Shown here: positions 25,536 to 34,907 of the stretch, one piece after another | Numbering within the stretch: position 1 is the stretch's first letter | Layout of the letters: each line of letters opens with the position of its first letter | DNA from: an uncultured Alphaproteobacteria bacterium | GTDB taxonomy: Bacteria; Pseudomonadota; Alphaproteobacteria; Paracaedibacterales; CAITNM01 | Direction of reading: 5' to 3' | DNA: 42,735 bases | Assembly (NCBI GenBank): GCA_903874955.1 | Contig: CAIQTY010000046.1 | Span: 1 to 42,735 of the forward strand | The notes under the pieces: model-generated | What the model was told of the DNA's origin: nothing | Seen by the model: the letters and a program-made list of their open reading frames with translations, nothing else | Databases searched by the model: none | Program-made: the position numbers and the translations under genes

Positions 25536-25937
25536 TTATGCTTCTACTGCTGCTGGTGCAGGTGCAGTTTCTTTAACGACTTCTTCACGTACAATAACGT
25601 CCTCACGGAAGCCACGATTCTGCATCAATGCTGATGGTGCATTATCAAGAGTTTCAACACGAACAGTCAGATAACGAAGCACATCTTCGTTGATCTTCAT
25701 TTGGCGTTCGATTTCTTTAATACCTTCAGATTTCACTGCAATATTCATAAGAACATAGTGACCCTTACGGTTTTTTTTAATTTTATAAGCTAAATTACGA
25801 AGACCACAAAATTCAGTTTTTGTAACTTCGCCATCAAACTCTTTAATAACATTGGTGTATTGCTTAGCCAAAGATTCAACCTGGTTTGCGGTTATGTCTT
25901 GGCGCGCAATGAAGATTGTTTCATAGAAACGCTGCAT
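25536..25937 (-). CDS. rpsF: 30S ribosomal protein S6
   Basis: This 133-residue protein starts MQRFYETIFIARQDIT, the usual S6 N-terminus, and has GLRNLAYKIKKNRKGHYVLMNI and VLRYLTVRVE in the ferredoxin-like fold. The C-terminal extension ends in an Ala/Pro/Glu-rich tail. It is the first gene of the operon; its leader contains a hairpin just before the AGGAG ribosome-binding site. Confidence 0.97.
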   Translation of the reverse strand: MQRFYETIFIARQDITANQVESLAKQYTNVIKEFDGEVTKTEFCGLRNLAYKIKKNRKGHYVLMNIAVKSEGIKEIERQMKINEDVLRYLTVRVETLDNAPSALMQNRGFREDVIVREEVVKETAPAPAAVEA

Positions 25938-25942
25938 AATAT

Positions 25943-26056
25943 AATTCTCCTTATGGATGGGTACTTAAAACAAGCACCAGCTGCCTAACTTTTAGGAAGC
26001 AAGGATTTCACTTGTAACTCACATTTATAATAAGAAAAACCCCCAAATGCAAGCAA
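25943..26056 (-). promoter_or_regulatory. rpsF operon promoter and leader hairpin
   Basis: On the minus strand TTGCTT (26051-26056) and TATTAT (26027-26032) are 18 bases apart, a fair sigma-70 type promoter. The leader then forms a 7-bp hairpin GGTGCTT/AAGTACC (25960-25978, one G-U) directly before the AAGGAG ribosome-binding site. Ribosomal S6:S18 leaders that repress their own operon are known in bacteria; here the match is positional only. Confidence 0.35.
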
Positions 26057-26155
26057 AAATTGTAATGCAAACCAATCGATTGACAAGCCATACATCATTT
26101 AAACTAAGAGCATATATGATACCATTCCGGTTAACTTTAAGGCAGCGCTAAAAAT

Positions 26156-26608
26156 ATGGTTACTATAAAATTCGTCGATGAACTTTGCGAAGCAACTGAA
26201 CAAGCAATGAGTAGGGATCTTATAGAATACGAAAGCAACAATGGCATTGATGTTAACTATAAAAAATTCGCACTTGTACTTTCAGATAATAACGGCGCAC
26301 CCATAGGCGTTCTAAACGCTTTTACGGCGTTTGCTGAAATTTATATTGAAAATATGTGGATTGAAAAATCTAATCGAGGTAAAGGGTATGGAAAAAAGCT
26401 TATTGAAACCCTTGAAAACCATTTCAAAGGCAAAGGATTCAATAACATAAACCTAGTTACAAGTGAGTTCAATGCACCCGGATTTTATAAAAAGTGCGGC
26501 TTTAAATGCGAATTTATACGGAAAAATCTCAAAAATCCAAAACTCACAAAGCATTTTTTTGTGAAATTTTTTGAAGAAAAAACACAAACCCAAGGGATTT
26601 TACCATAA
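26156..26608 (+). CDS. GNAT-family N-acetyltransferase (cytoplasmic)
   Basis: This 150-residue protein has a single GNAT domain. NMWIEKSNRGKGYGKKLIETLENHF contains the acetyl-CoA motif R-G-K-G-Y-G; VTSEFNAPGFYKKCGFKCE follows with N-A-x-x-F-Y-x-x-x-G-F. No signal peptide. The substrate is unknown; the arrangement resembles aminoglycoside/histone-type small GNATs that modify small molecules. It is divergent from rpsF. The 174 bases after it contain only AT-rich spacer. Confidence 0.88.
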   Translation: MVTIKFVDELCEATEQAMSRDLIEYESNNGIDVNYKKFALVLSDNNGAPIGVLNAFTAFAEIYIENMWIEKSNRGKGYGKKLIETLENHFKGKGFNNINLVTSEFNAPGFYKKCGFKCEFIRKNLKNPKLTKHFFVKFFEEKTQTQGILP

Positions 26609-26782
26609 CTATCACCTGTCACAATCCTCATTTTTATTAAGCGTCTTGTGGCTAATGCAAAAAAGAAGTGTTAAATTTTTTGAGTTTAATATTACTTTTG
26701 TTTTAATTATTTACAATATTTTAAGACTAAAGACTTACTATGAAGTGTATATGCAACATCTTAAACCCCACAATAATTATAA

Positions 26783-27376
26783 ATGACCAGACAAAACGAC
26801 AAAATTATAAGGGATAAACTAGCAAAAGACCCAAAGCTGGACATAAGCCAGGCTTTAAAGCTTATGGAGCAAATGGTTGATCCCTGGTATAAAACCCAAG
26901 CATTAAGCCAGGTTGCTGTTCTGAGTAAAAATCCAAAGCAGCAATTGAAAATCTTAGAACAAGCATTCGAGAGTGCACAAAACTGCCCAGATAAAAACCG
27001 CATCGTCACAGTCTCAGCTTGGCCTTTAGATGCGCTTTTTAAATTAGGATTAACTCAAGAGTTTTATGATCAAACTATTAAACTCAATAGTCTTATACAG
27101 CGTGACGCTTTTTCTATTTCTAGGGGTAGCGCGCTGGCAAGCCTATGCATGACAACGGTAAAAGCCCCTAAAGTTTTTTCTGTAGTCATTAAAAACTTTT
27201 TAGATACGTCAAACCATCGCCATTTCTGGAGATTTGACCGAGATTGTTATCACCTTGCATTAGCTATGAAAAACCAAGCTTATCCCGATCAGCAAATTCA
27301 AACTGTTTTGGATCACATCAAAAAACCAAGAATAAAGAAAAAAGCAGAACGCGCTTTAAAATCTGACATTGCTTGA
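26783..27376 (+). CDS. Hypothetical helical-repeat protein
   Basis: I do not recognise this 197-residue protein. It is predicted nearly all helical, with A/L-rich segments (QALKLMEQMVDPWYKTQALS, QLKILEQAFESAQ, ALASLCMTTVKAPKVFSVVI) that look like TPR/HEAT-type repeats. There is no signal peptide or membrane segment. It sits 41 bases upstream of the flavoprotein gene in the same direction, so the two may be co-transcribed. Possible scaffold or protein-binding role is a guess from the repeat-like make-up. Confidence 0.6.
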   Translation: MTRQNDKIIRDKLAKDPKLDISQALKLMEQMVDPWYKTQALSQVAVLSKNPKQQLKILEQAFESAQNCPDKNRIVTVSAWPLDALFKLGLTQEFYDQTIKLNSLIQRDAFSISRGSALASLCMTTVKAPKVFSVVIKNFLDTSNHRHFWRFDRDCYHLALAMKNQAYPDQQIQTVLDHIKKPRIKKKAERALKSDIA

Positions 27377-27417
27377 TTAGACTAGGCGCTCGAGCTTTAT
27401 TAAACCAGGGTTAGAAA

Positions 27418-28608
27418 TTGAGCGCTCCTTCAAAAATTCATTGCGATGTCGTGGTTATCGGCGCTGGCGCAGCTGGGCTTATGGCAGCAGCTACAGCAGG
27501 CATGCGCGGCCTGAAAGTAATTTTGGTTGAACACACCAGCAAAATTGGCGAAAAAATCCGTATTTCAGGCGGCGGACGGTGCAATTTTACTAATCTTTAC
27601 GCATCCCCTAAAAACTACCTCAGCCAAAACAAGCATTTCGCCAAATCAGCTCTAGCACGCTATACACAGCATGATTTTATCAAGTTGGTTGAATCGTATA
27701 ACATTGCCTACCATGAAAAGACCCTGGGTCAATTGTTTTGCGATGGCTCCTCAAAACAAATTATCCAAATGCTAATGGATGAATGTCAAAAAGGCCAAGT
27801 TGATATCCGAACCAACTGCAGCGTTCAAAAAATTGAAAAATCTGATTATTTTAACCTAGGGACTACTGATGGAAATATACAAGCAAAATCATTAATTATT
27901 TCCACGGGTGGGTTATCGATTCCTCAAATAGGTGCATCAGATTTTGGCTATCAAATCGCTCAGCAATTTGGCCTTAAGGTCCTCGTAACCAAACCCGCCC
28001 TAGTACCGCTTAAAGTTGAGACATCTACTCGCGGCATGTTTACTCAGCTTAGCGGGGTTTCTCAAGATTCTTTTGTTTCCTATGGGAAAAATCACTTTCG
28101 AGAGAATATATTATTTACACATCGTGGTTTAAGTGGGCCGGCAATTTTACAAATTTCATCATATCTTGAAAAATTTTCCAAGGAAGAAATTACTATCAAC
28201 CTATTGCCCGATAAGGATTTGAAAGCAGCGTTCACAGCAAATAAAAATATCAAACAAACCGTTGCGAATTTTTTGAAAAATTATTTCCCCAATCGCTTTG
28301 TTGATGCACTTGCAGATCACCCAGATTTTGGTCGGCCAATTACAGACATAAAAAACAAAAGCTTATTCGATATAGCGGATTTAATTCATCAATTTAAAGT
28401 GACCATCGATGGCAGTGAAGGATATCAAAAGGCAGAGGTTACTGCAGGTGGAGTAGATACCGATGAATTATCATCCAAAACAATGATGAGCAACAAAGTA
28501 CCCCAATTATTTTTTATAGGCGAGGTGGTCGATGTTACCGGGTGGCTCGGCGGCTATAATTTCCAATGGGCCTGGTCGTCTGGCTATGTAGCAGGCCAGT
28601 ATTGCTAA
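27418..28608 (+). CDS. NAD(P)/FAD-dependent oxidoreductase, HI0933/BaiN family
   Basis: This 396-residue flavoprotein opens with the dinucleotide-binding VVVIGAGAAGLMAAATAG, then VEHTSKIGEKIRISGGGRCN, characteristic of the HI0933/YhiN (BaiN) group, and ends with AEVTAGGVDTDELSSKTMMS and FIGEVVDVTGWLGGYNFQWA, the second FAD signature. The enzymatic role in most members is unknown; BaiN reduces bile-acid intermediates in gut bacteria, which is unlikely here. The start codon is TTG (27418). No RNA or start with a better ribosome-binding site is seen. Confidence 0.93.
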   Translation: MSAPSKIHCDVVVIGAGAAGLMAAATAGMRGLKVILVEHTSKIGEKIRISGGGRCNFTNLYASPKNYLSQNKHFAKSALARYTQHDFIKLVESYNIAYHEKTLGQLFCDGSSKQIIQMLMDECQKGQVDIRTNCSVQKIEKSDYFNLGTTDGNIQAKSLIISTGGLSIPQIGASDFGYQIAQQFGLKVLVTKPALVPLKVETSTRGMFTQLSGVSQDSFVSYGKNHFRENILFTHRGLSGPAILQISSYLEKFSKEEITINLLPDKDLKAAFTANKNIKQTVANFLKNYFPNRFVDALADHPDFGRPITDIKNKSLFDIADLIHQFKVTIDGSEGYQKAEVTAGGVDTDELSSKTMMSNKVPQLFFIGEVVDVTGWLGGYNFQWAWSSGYVAGQYC

Positions 28609-28730
28609 ACACAGATATTTTCACAACCACAAGGCAGAAAAACTAACCGAAATTCAACTTATTCTGGATTAAAAATGCTTTTTATGGGTGCATTATTGCT
28701 AGCCATTAACCTTAAGTTAACGATCCATGC

Positions 28731-28990
28731 TATATTCTCCCATGGTGGTAAGTTAACTGCAGCTAGCGTGCAGTGCATGACTTCTTCAAAAAGCTAATAC
28801 CATTCCCCACAAGGGTTGATATTGGCCTAACTAGAATCAGAGCGGAACCCTGTTCTCTATAAAACCTCTATAACGTTTTTAAAACCTTATAAACAGGTGC
28901 AGGAGAAGTTTTGTTTGTGGTGGCGGAAGGGCGGAAAAGTCCGGGTTTTGGCTGGCGAGGCGGGCTCCATACCGGGGCTCACTATACCTT
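28731..28990 (+). ncRNA. Candidate structured small RNA or leader upstream of fmt
   Basis: A possible promoter (TTAACC at 28706-28711, TATATT at 28731-28736) precedes about 250 bases without a reading frame, markedly more GC-rich than surrounding intergenic DNA. Visible hairpins are CTGCA/TGCAG (about 28757-28773) and arms around 28840-28859 (AGAG/CTCT); from 28898 to 28985 the strand is very G-rich (GGTGGCGGAAGGGCGG, GTCCGGG, GGCGAGGCGGGCTCC). A fragment resembles part of RNase P RNA, but the whole does not fit (see rejected list). It could be an unrecognised sRNA, 6S-like RNA or fmt leader; I cannot choose. No clear terminator follows. Confidence 0.3.
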
Positions 28991-29014
28991 CTAAGTATAT
29001 TAGCGTAAAAATTC

Positions 29015-29060
29015 TTTTCACGAAACGTAGCTAAATATTTTCACGAAACGTAGCTAAATA
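29015..29060 (+). repeat. Perfect 23-bp tandem duplication upstream of fmt
   Basis: The 23-base unit beginning TTTTCACGAAACG and ending GCTAAATA occurs twice exactly (29015-29037, 29038-29060), about 100 bases before the fmt start. The perfect identity suggests recent duplication or a regulatory site present in two copies. Confidence 0.9.
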
Positions 29061-29157
29061 TCATTTTGTATAGGCATCTATGGATTAAAATACAGGTTTT
29101 ATCTTTGCCAAAGCTTTTCCTATCCCTATACTAAACGCAAAAATAATCAGAAAATTT

Positions 29158-30093
29158 ATGACGCATCGAATTGTTTTCATGGGAACACCAGAGTTCGCCC
29201 TTGAGCCACTCAAGGCTCTTGTCAAAAATGGCTATCAAGTTATAGCGATTTATTCTCAACCTCCCCGACCAAAAGGAAGAGGTCACTCAGAAACCCCCTC
29301 TCCTGTACATTGTTTCGCCAATCAACAATCGATCCCTGTCCACACCCCCACTTCGCTAAAATCATCAGAAGAGCAGGAAATTTTCAAACAGTTAAATGCA
29401 GATTTAGCTATTGTTGCAGCTTATGGACTTTTGCTTCCTAAAAATATTTTAGAGGCGCCAAAACTTGGATGCATCAATATTCACGCGTCTCTTTTACCCA
29501 GATGGCGAGGAGCAGCACCCATTCACCGCGCTATTGAAGCAGGTGATAGGGAAACGGGCATAACAATCATGCAAATGGATGAGGGGCTGGACACTGGCCC
29601 GATGCTTTTTACAAAGAAAATCCCAATCGAAGCTACTGACACAAGCCAGACTCTGCACAATAAAATGTTAGCTCTAGGCGCTGATACACTGCTTGAATGC
29701 TTGGATGATATTTTACATAAAAAACTTAATCCGATTGATCAACCATCAGAGGGCATTTCCTACGCAAAAAAGCTTAAAAAAGAAGAAAGCGCCCTAGATT
29801 TTAACTGTGATGCAAAAATAATTTTACGTAAAATTCGCGCTTTAACACCTTGGCCAGGAACCACAGCTCAAATAGATGGCCAACTTGTAAAAATTATTGA
29901 TGCAAAAATAGTTACCTTAGACTCACCTTACGCTCCAGGCACTTGGATTCTAAATAAAGGTCACGGACTGTTAATTTCTTGCAAAACAGGTGCAATTCAA
30001 CTTAGAATGCTGCAAAGTCCCGGATCAAAGCCCGTGTTATATAATGATTTTTTAAACGGATACCGGGGCACAGATATCATTTTTGAAAAATGA
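29158..30093 (+). CDS. fmt: Methionyl-tRNA formyltransferase
   Basis: This 311-residue protein transfers a formyl group from 10-formyl-THF to Met-tRNA(fMet). Motifs: RIVFMGTPEFALEPLKAL at the start, SLLPRWRGAAPIHRAI with the conserved His and Arg, then TGITIMQMDEGLDTGPM, and the C-terminal OB-like domain around KKEESALDF and ALTPWPGT. Length is normal. No def gene lies upstream, unlike many bacteria. The gene is followed by rnj after a 14-base gap, probably co-transcribed. Confidence 0.97.
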   Translation: MTHRIVFMGTPEFALEPLKALVKNGYQVIAIYSQPPRPKGRGHSETPSPVHCFANQQSIPVHTPTSLKSSEEQEIFKQLNADLAIVAAYGLLLPKNILEAPKLGCINIHASLLPRWRGAAPIHRAIEAGDRETGITIMQMDEGLDTGPMLFTKKIPIEATDTSQTLHNKMLALGADTLLECLDDILHKKLNPIDQPSEGISYAKKLKKEESALDFNCDAKIILRKIRALTPWPGTTAQIDGQLVKIIDAKIVTLDSPYAPGTWILNKGHGLLISCKTGAIQLRMLQSPGSKPVLYNDFLNGYRGTDIIFEK

Positions 30094-30107
30094 ATTAAGG
30101 ATTATTC

Positions 30108-31757
30108 GTGTTAAATACCCCTAAAAAAAACAACTTCTGGTTTTTACCTCTCGGTGGATCCGGTGAAATAGGCATGAATCTCAACCTTTTTGGACACAAT
30201 AAGGAATGGATTATCGTCGATTGCGGTATTTCTTTTGGTGACCGATTGGGCATTGATATTATTATGCCAGATCCCTCAGCTATTTTGGATCATGCTGATG
30301 ATATAAAAGCTATTGTATTAACCCATGCACATGAAGACCATATCGGGGCGGTTCCATATCTTTGGCCATATCTAAGGTGTCCAGTCTATGCGACGCCATT
30401 TACCGCTCAGATCCTTCGCCAAAAACTCGAAGAAAAATCTTGGGGTAAGGAAGTTGAAATTATTGAAGTGCCTCTTTCTGGCAACGTTAAAATTGGGTCG
30501 TTTGATATAGAGTATATAACCCTTACCCACTCAATCCCTGAACCAAATGCTTTAGCAATTCGCACAGAACATGGATGCGTGCTTCACACGGGTGATTGGA
30601 AAATTGATCCTCAGCCACTTTTAGGCAACACGACAAATGAAAATCGTTTAAAAGAAATCGGTAAAGAAGGCATTCTTGCCCTTATCTGTGATTCTACAAA
30701 TGTTTTTGACCAAGGCTTCACAGGATCAGAAGGTAATGTACGGAACGAACTTGAAAAACTCATCACACAAACTCCAAACGGAAGAATCGTAGCATGTTGT
30801 TTTTCATCAAACGTAGCGCGCGTTGAATCAGTTGCATATGCCGCCCACAGAAACGGAAGAAAAGTTGCACTGATAGGCAGATCATTAGAGAAAATGATTC
30901 GCGCTGCAACCCTCTCTGGTTATCTAAAAGGACTTCCCGGTTTTATATCAGCAGAACAGGCAATGGATATGCCAAGGGATAAGGTTCTATTCATCAGCAC
31001 TGGCTCACAAGGAGAGTATCGTTCTGCATTAGCCCGAGTATCCCAACGGGAACACCATGAAGTCGCTCTTGATCAAGGAGATACGGTAATTTTTTCCTCA
31101 AGGGTGATCCCAGGTAACGAGCGAGCAATTGCAAGCATGCAAAATCGCCTCGTACAGCAAGGAATTCGCATAATTACAGCCCATGAAGAAGATGTACACG
31201 TATCTGGGCACCCTGCCCAAGAAGACCTAAAAGCGATGTACGAATGGACCCAGCCAAAGTCTTTAATACCTGTGCATGGTGAGGCACGCCATATGCAAGC
31301 ACAAGCCGAACTTGGTATTGCGAATGGCATTGAGCATGCTCTTGTACCATACAATGGAACACTTATCGAATTGGCAGCTGGAAAACCTCATATAATTGAA
31401 CGAGTAGAATCAGGACGCTGGGGTATTGATGGAAAATGTCTTGTATCAATGAACAGCCAAATTTTAAAAGAACGCCAAAAAATTTCGATTCAAGGCATTA
31501 TCTTCTTAAGTGTGCCTGTTGATGATATTTACCAATTACAAGGAACACCTTTGGTAACGTGTATTGGAATTGTTGAACCAGGTGAAGAATCTGAAAATCT
31601 AATAGAAGACCTGCAAAACATCATAAGACGAACAATGCGCCAAGACTTAGGAAAAGAAAAAAGCTATCACGAAGCCTTGCAACGAGCCGTCAAGCAAGAA
31701 TGCAATCAACGTTTTGGTAAAAAACCTATTACCGAAGTACATTTCGTCAAAAACTAA
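30108..31757 (+). CDS. rnj: Ribonuclease J
   Basis: This 549-residue protein is a metallo-beta-lactamase/beta-CASP nuclease of the RNase J type, a 5'-3' exo- and endoribonuclease of RNA maturation and decay. The zinc motif is THAHEDHIGAVPYLW; VLHTGDWKIDP, CDSTNVF and HVSGHPAQEDL with PVHGEARHM supply the remaining ligands and beta-CASP elements. The start codon is GTG with AAGGA upstream. Its C-terminal domain is at the usual size. A large terminator hairpin follows at 31791. Confidence 0.96.
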   Translation: MLNTPKKNNFWFLPLGGSGEIGMNLNLFGHNKEWIIVDCGISFGDRLGIDIIMPDPSAILDHADDIKAIVLTHAHEDHIGAVPYLWPYLRCPVYATPFTAQILRQKLEEKSWGKEVEIIEVPLSGNVKIGSFDIEYITLTHSIPEPNALAIRTEHGCVLHTGDWKIDPQPLLGNTTNENRLKEIGKEGILALICDSTNVFDQGFTGSEGNVRNELEKLITQTPNGRIVACCFSSNVARVESVAYAAHRNGRKVALIGRSLEKMIRAATLSGYLKGLPGFISAEQAMDMPRDKVLFISTGSQGEYRSALARVSQREHHEVALDQGDTVIFSSRVIPGNERAIASMQNRLVQQGIRIITAHEEDVHVSGHPAQEDLKAMYEWTQPKSLIPVHGEARHMQAQAELGIANGIEHALVPYNGTLIELAAGKPHIIERVESGRWGIDGKCLVSMNSQILKERQKISIQGIIFLSVPVDDIYQLQGTPLVTCIGIVEPGEESENLIEDLQNIIRRTMRQDLGKEKSYHEALQRAVKQECNQRFGKKPITEVHFVKN

Positions 31758-31790
31758 CAAAGTTTGACTCATCTCAGTTTTTACAAGCGA

Positions 31791-31847
31791 CTAAATGCTC
31801 TCAGTCTTTCACTGTTTTGAAAGTAGATGGGGCATTTAGTTTTTTTT
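31791..31847 (+). terminator. Rho-independent terminator after rnj
   Basis: A stem CTAAATGC (31791-31798)/GCATTTAG (31832-31839) encloses a smaller CTTTC/GAAAG stem, followed by a run of eight Ts. It ends the fmt-rnj unit, 34 bases past the stop. Confidence 0.82.
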
Positions 31848-31911
31848 AATAAAAATAAGATGGATTTTATTATTTATTAACATCTTCCCCATAAAATTAA
31901 ATGTAGGTGTG

Positions 31912-31939
31912 TTTAACAATCGGGTGCCCCATTGTTAAA
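31912..31939. promoter_or_regulatory. 28-bp near-perfect palindrome upstream of exported protein gene (operator candidate)
   Basis: Arms TTTAACAAT and ATTGTTAAA (9 of 9 complementary) surround a core with GGG/CCC; only the two bases flanking the core fail to pair. It lies 75 bases before the ATG at 32015 and has no following T run, so it looks more like a protein-binding operator or stable hairpin than a terminator. Confidence 0.55.
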
Positions 31940-32014
31940 TTGCACTCTGCCACAAGAAGCTAAATAAGCTTTTCTTGCTGAGCATAATGATAATTTTTAT
32001 TTGTAAAGATTTTC

Positions 32015-32998
32015 ATGATGGTCAAATATTTTAAATATGCAGCAGCTTTTATTGCAAGCGTTGGATCCTGCTTTGCTACAACAAACTACATTAACGGCAT
32101 TGATGAAGACTACGGTTCACAAACCACTATTCGGAATGATGTTGTGTTGTTAGGAGGGGCAGGTGGACTATCTGGGATGACCCAACCTTCCGGGCAACTT
32201 AATAGTACAACAAGTATTTGGAACATAACCTTCGTGCAATCAGGCACAAATCCTGTTGCGAGCACAATACCAACTGGCTCAATAAATTATCCAAACACAC
32301 TAACTGATCTATGGATTACAGGCGATGCCACAAACTTTGAAACAGTTACAAGTAATGGTGCAGCCTACGGCCTGCCCGCACCTATTGCAAATGCGAATTC
32401 ATCTATTCCAATCAACATTCACTTTTTGCTAACCAGAGGACCTAATCTTATTCCTAATTGGTTCACATCAGCATTGTCTGCAAACGCGAGAATTATTGTG
32501 GAACCACAATCTGCTGATCCACGCATTGAAAACTTGGTATCGAGTTTATCTTTGACTAACACTTTAATAATCGGTTCTAGAGTTTTTTTATTTAATAGTC
32601 CAACAATAGCTTGTGCCATTCAAAGACACCCAAAAATACCAGCTACGCAGGCTCATAATAAAGCCTATTTAGTTGTTGGAACAAATACAACTTTTAGTTC
32701 ACCTGTAAACGGCATAAGCATTTTGGGCACAGGTGGCATGCCTTCCTTTAGTTTAGCCTTTCAAAAAACTTCTGACATTATCGATATAAATATGCAGAAC
32801 ATAACAACAATAACGGTCAACAGCGCTGGACTTGCTTCTGGCACAAACCTAACAGTTGTAGGTTCATTTTTTTCAGTACCAACCCTTACAGCTATACTAG
32901 ATAGCACAAGCACCACAAGCGCAACAACCAATCTTATCACCACAAATACAGCACAAATATTGCCAGCCTTGTCGCCTGCGCTAAATTTCCTGCACTAG
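32015..32998 (+). CDS. Exported Ser/Thr/Asn-rich protein of unknown function
   Basis: I do not recognise this 327-residue protein. It has an N-terminal signal peptide (KYFKYAAAFIASVGSCFA) and a mature part rich in Ser, Thr, Asn and Gly (for example LDSTSTTSATTNLITTN near the C-terminus), with beta-strand-like hydrophobic alternation and few charges. Such composition suggests a secreted or surface beta-rich protein, perhaps with autotransporter- or adhesin-like character, but no anchor, repeats or translocator domain are seen. Two ATGs (32015, 32018) are possible. Upstream: palindrome at 31912-31939. Confidence 0.65.
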   Translation: MMVKYFKYAAAFIASVGSCFATTNYINGIDEDYGSQTTIRNDVVLLGGAGGLSGMTQPSGQLNSTTSIWNITFVQSGTNPVASTIPTGSINYPNTLTDLWITGDATNFETVTSNGAAYGLPAPIANANSSIPINIHFLLTRGPNLIPNWFTSALSANARIIVEPQSADPRIENLVSSLSLTNTLIIGSRVFLFNSPTIACAIQRHPKIPATQAHNKAYLVVGTNTTFSSPVNGISILGTGGMPSFSLAFQKTSDIIDINMQNITTITVNSAGLASGTNLTVVGSFFSVPTLTAILDSTSTTSATTNLITTNTAQILPALSPALNFLH

Positions 32999-33022
32999 GT
33001 TGATTTATTTCAATATTTCAAA

Positions 33023-34699
33023 TCAGCGGGTCAAAGGTTTATACTTAATCCGTGTTGGCTGATCCGCATCTACACCTAAACGGCGCTTACGGTCTTCCTC
33101 GTAGGCTTGATAGTTTCCTTCAAACCAAACCACCTGGCTATCGCCTTCAAAAGCTAAAATGTGCGTAGCAATACGATCGAGGAAAAATCGATCATGGGTA
33201 ATTACAATCGCGCATCCGGCAAAATCAAGTAAGCCTTCCTCCAATGAACGTAAGGTTTCCACGTCTAAGTCGTTGGTAGGCTCGTCGAGCATCAGTACAT
33301 TCGCACCGCTTTTGAGCATTTTTGCCAAATGCACGCGGTTACGTTCACCACCAGAAAGCTGGCCAACACGTTTTTGTTGATCGGGTCCTTTAAAGTTGAA
33401 CAACCCGCAATAGGCACGGCTTTGCATTTTGCGTTTACCAAGCTCTATTTCATCGTGACCATTAGAAATTTCTTCCCAGACGGTTTTTTTCGCATCCAGA
33501 GAATCACGTGACTGATCAACGTAGCCCATAACTACCGTATCACCAATCCTGAGTGCCCCCTGATCAGGTGTTTCTTGACCTGTCAGCATTCTAAACAAGG
33601 TGGTTTTACCTGCGCCGTTAGGTCCAATAATTCCAACGATACCACCACGGGGTAAGTTGAAATTTAGATTTTCAATTAGCAAACGATCGCTGAATGCTTT
33701 GCTAAGGCCATTTGCTTCAATCACTAAATCACCCAAACGAGGCCCTGGAGGAATCGCAATTGCGCCATCTCCGTTACCGCGATCGAGATCTTGTGCCAAT
33801 AATTCTTCATAGGAAGCAATACGCGCCTTACTTTTAGCCTGACGCGCCTTCGGTGATTGACGAATCCACTCTAATTCACGCTCAAGCTGTTTTTGCCTCG
33901 ATGTTTCTTGTTTTTGCTCAACCGCGAGGCGCTTTTGCTTTTGTTCAAGCCAACTTGAATAATTCCCTTCATATGGAATACCTTGGCCACGGTCAAGTTC
34001 AAGAATCCACCCAACAACATTATCAAGGAAATAGCGATCATGGGTAATCAGTACAACTGTGCCTTTGTATTCTTGTAAGTGGCGATCAAGCCAGGCAACG
34101 CTTTCCGCATCTAAGTGGTTGGTAGGTTCATCTAACAACAAAAGATCAGGCTTTTGAAGCAATAAACGACACAAGGCAATACGACGCTTTTCACCACCAG
34201 AGAGCTTTTCAACGCTGGCGTTCGCCGGAGGACACCGCAAGGCATCCATCGCGATTTCAATTTGACGATCGAAATCCCAGGCATCCATCGCATCAATACG
34301 TTCCTGCAGTTCACCCTGACGCGCAAGTAATGCATTCATCGCGTCATCATCCATAGGTTCTGCAAACTTCATGTTGATTTCTTCATATTCCTTCATCAAC
34401 GCGGTTACTTCACCGAGGCCTTCTTTGATGTTAGAAACAACATCCAGGTTATTATCAAGCTGAGGTTCTTGAGGCAAATAGCCAATTTTCACTCCATCAG
34501 CGGCCCAAGCTTCACCTTGGTAGTCTTTATCGAGTTGCGCCATAATTTTTAAAAGCGTTGATTTACCCGCACCATTTGGCCCGATAATACCGATCTTAGC
34601 GCCTGGGAAAAATGAAAGCCAAACATCCTTCAATATCTGCTTACCACCTGGGTAACTTTTTGATAAGGATTTGATTACATAAATATATTGATACGACAC
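33023..34699 (-). CDS. ettA: Energy-dependent translational throttle protein EttA (ABC-F)
   Basis: This 558-residue protein has two ABC ATPase domains: Walker [13 protein letters not shown] and [12 protein letters not shown], signatures [12 protein letters not shown] and [12 protein letters not shown], and Walker [13 protein letters not shown] and [12 protein letters not shown]. No membrane domain is present. The linker region and overall length match EttA, which binds the ribosomal E-site and gates the first elongation step according to ATP/ADP. The start is GTG. It converges on the gene at 32015 with a 24-base gap and is divergent from the GT11 gene. Confidence 0.95.
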   Translation of the reverse strand: MSYQYIYVIKSLSKSYPGGKQILKDVWLSFFPGAKIGIIGPNGAGKSTLLKIMAQLDKDYQGEAWAADGVKIGYLPQEPQLDNNLDVVSNIKEGLGEVTALMKEYEEINMKFAEPMDDDAMNALLARQGELQERIDAMDAWDFDRQIEIAMDALRCPPANASVEKLSGGEKRRIALCRLLLQKPDLLLLDEPTNHLDAESVAWLDRHLQEYKGTVVLITHDRYFLDNVVGWILELDRGQGIPYEGNYSSWLEQKQKRLAVEQKQETSRQKQLERELEWIRQSPKARQAKSKARIASYEELLAQDLDRGNGDGAIAIPPGPRLGDLVIEANGLSKAFSDRLLIENLNFNLPRGGIVGIIGPNGAGKTTLFRMLTGQETPDQGALRIGDTVVMGYVDQSRDSLDAKKTVWEEISNGHDEIELGKRKMQSRAYCGLFNFKGPDQQKRVGQLSGGERNRVHLAKMLKSGANVLMLDEPTNDLDVETLRSLEEGLLDFAGCAIVITHDRFFLDRIATHILAFEGDSQVVWFEGNYQAYEEDRKRRLGVDADQPTRIKYKPLTR

Positions 34700-34907
34700 G
34701 TTAAATACCTTTTTTATTTTGAGCCATGATGGCGCAAATGTGAGGGGTATTCAAGGGTTATGGACAGCAAACCCATGCAGATTTTTAAAGTACTAGAGCC
34801 AATACTAAATAGAATCTATAAGATCTTATAATTTTTCCCTTTGTTGACAGATCATCAAGATATTACTAGCCTTTTTGGTGTTAAATATTTTTGCTTCAGT
34901 TAAATAT

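Noticed and set aside
28930..28985. RNase P RNA (rnpB) call for the GC-rich block upstream of fmt
   Set aside because: Only a split piece of the conserved GGAAAGTCCGGGCTCC-like consensus is present, the gap to fmt is too short for the whole RNA, and the ACAGAA element and terminal P1 are missing.
28731..28990. SRP RNA, tmRNA or a known riboswitch upstream of fmt
   Set aside because: The SRP loop motif GGTCAGG...CCGGAAGG, tmRNA tag or acceptor ends and standard riboswitch cores were looked for and not found.
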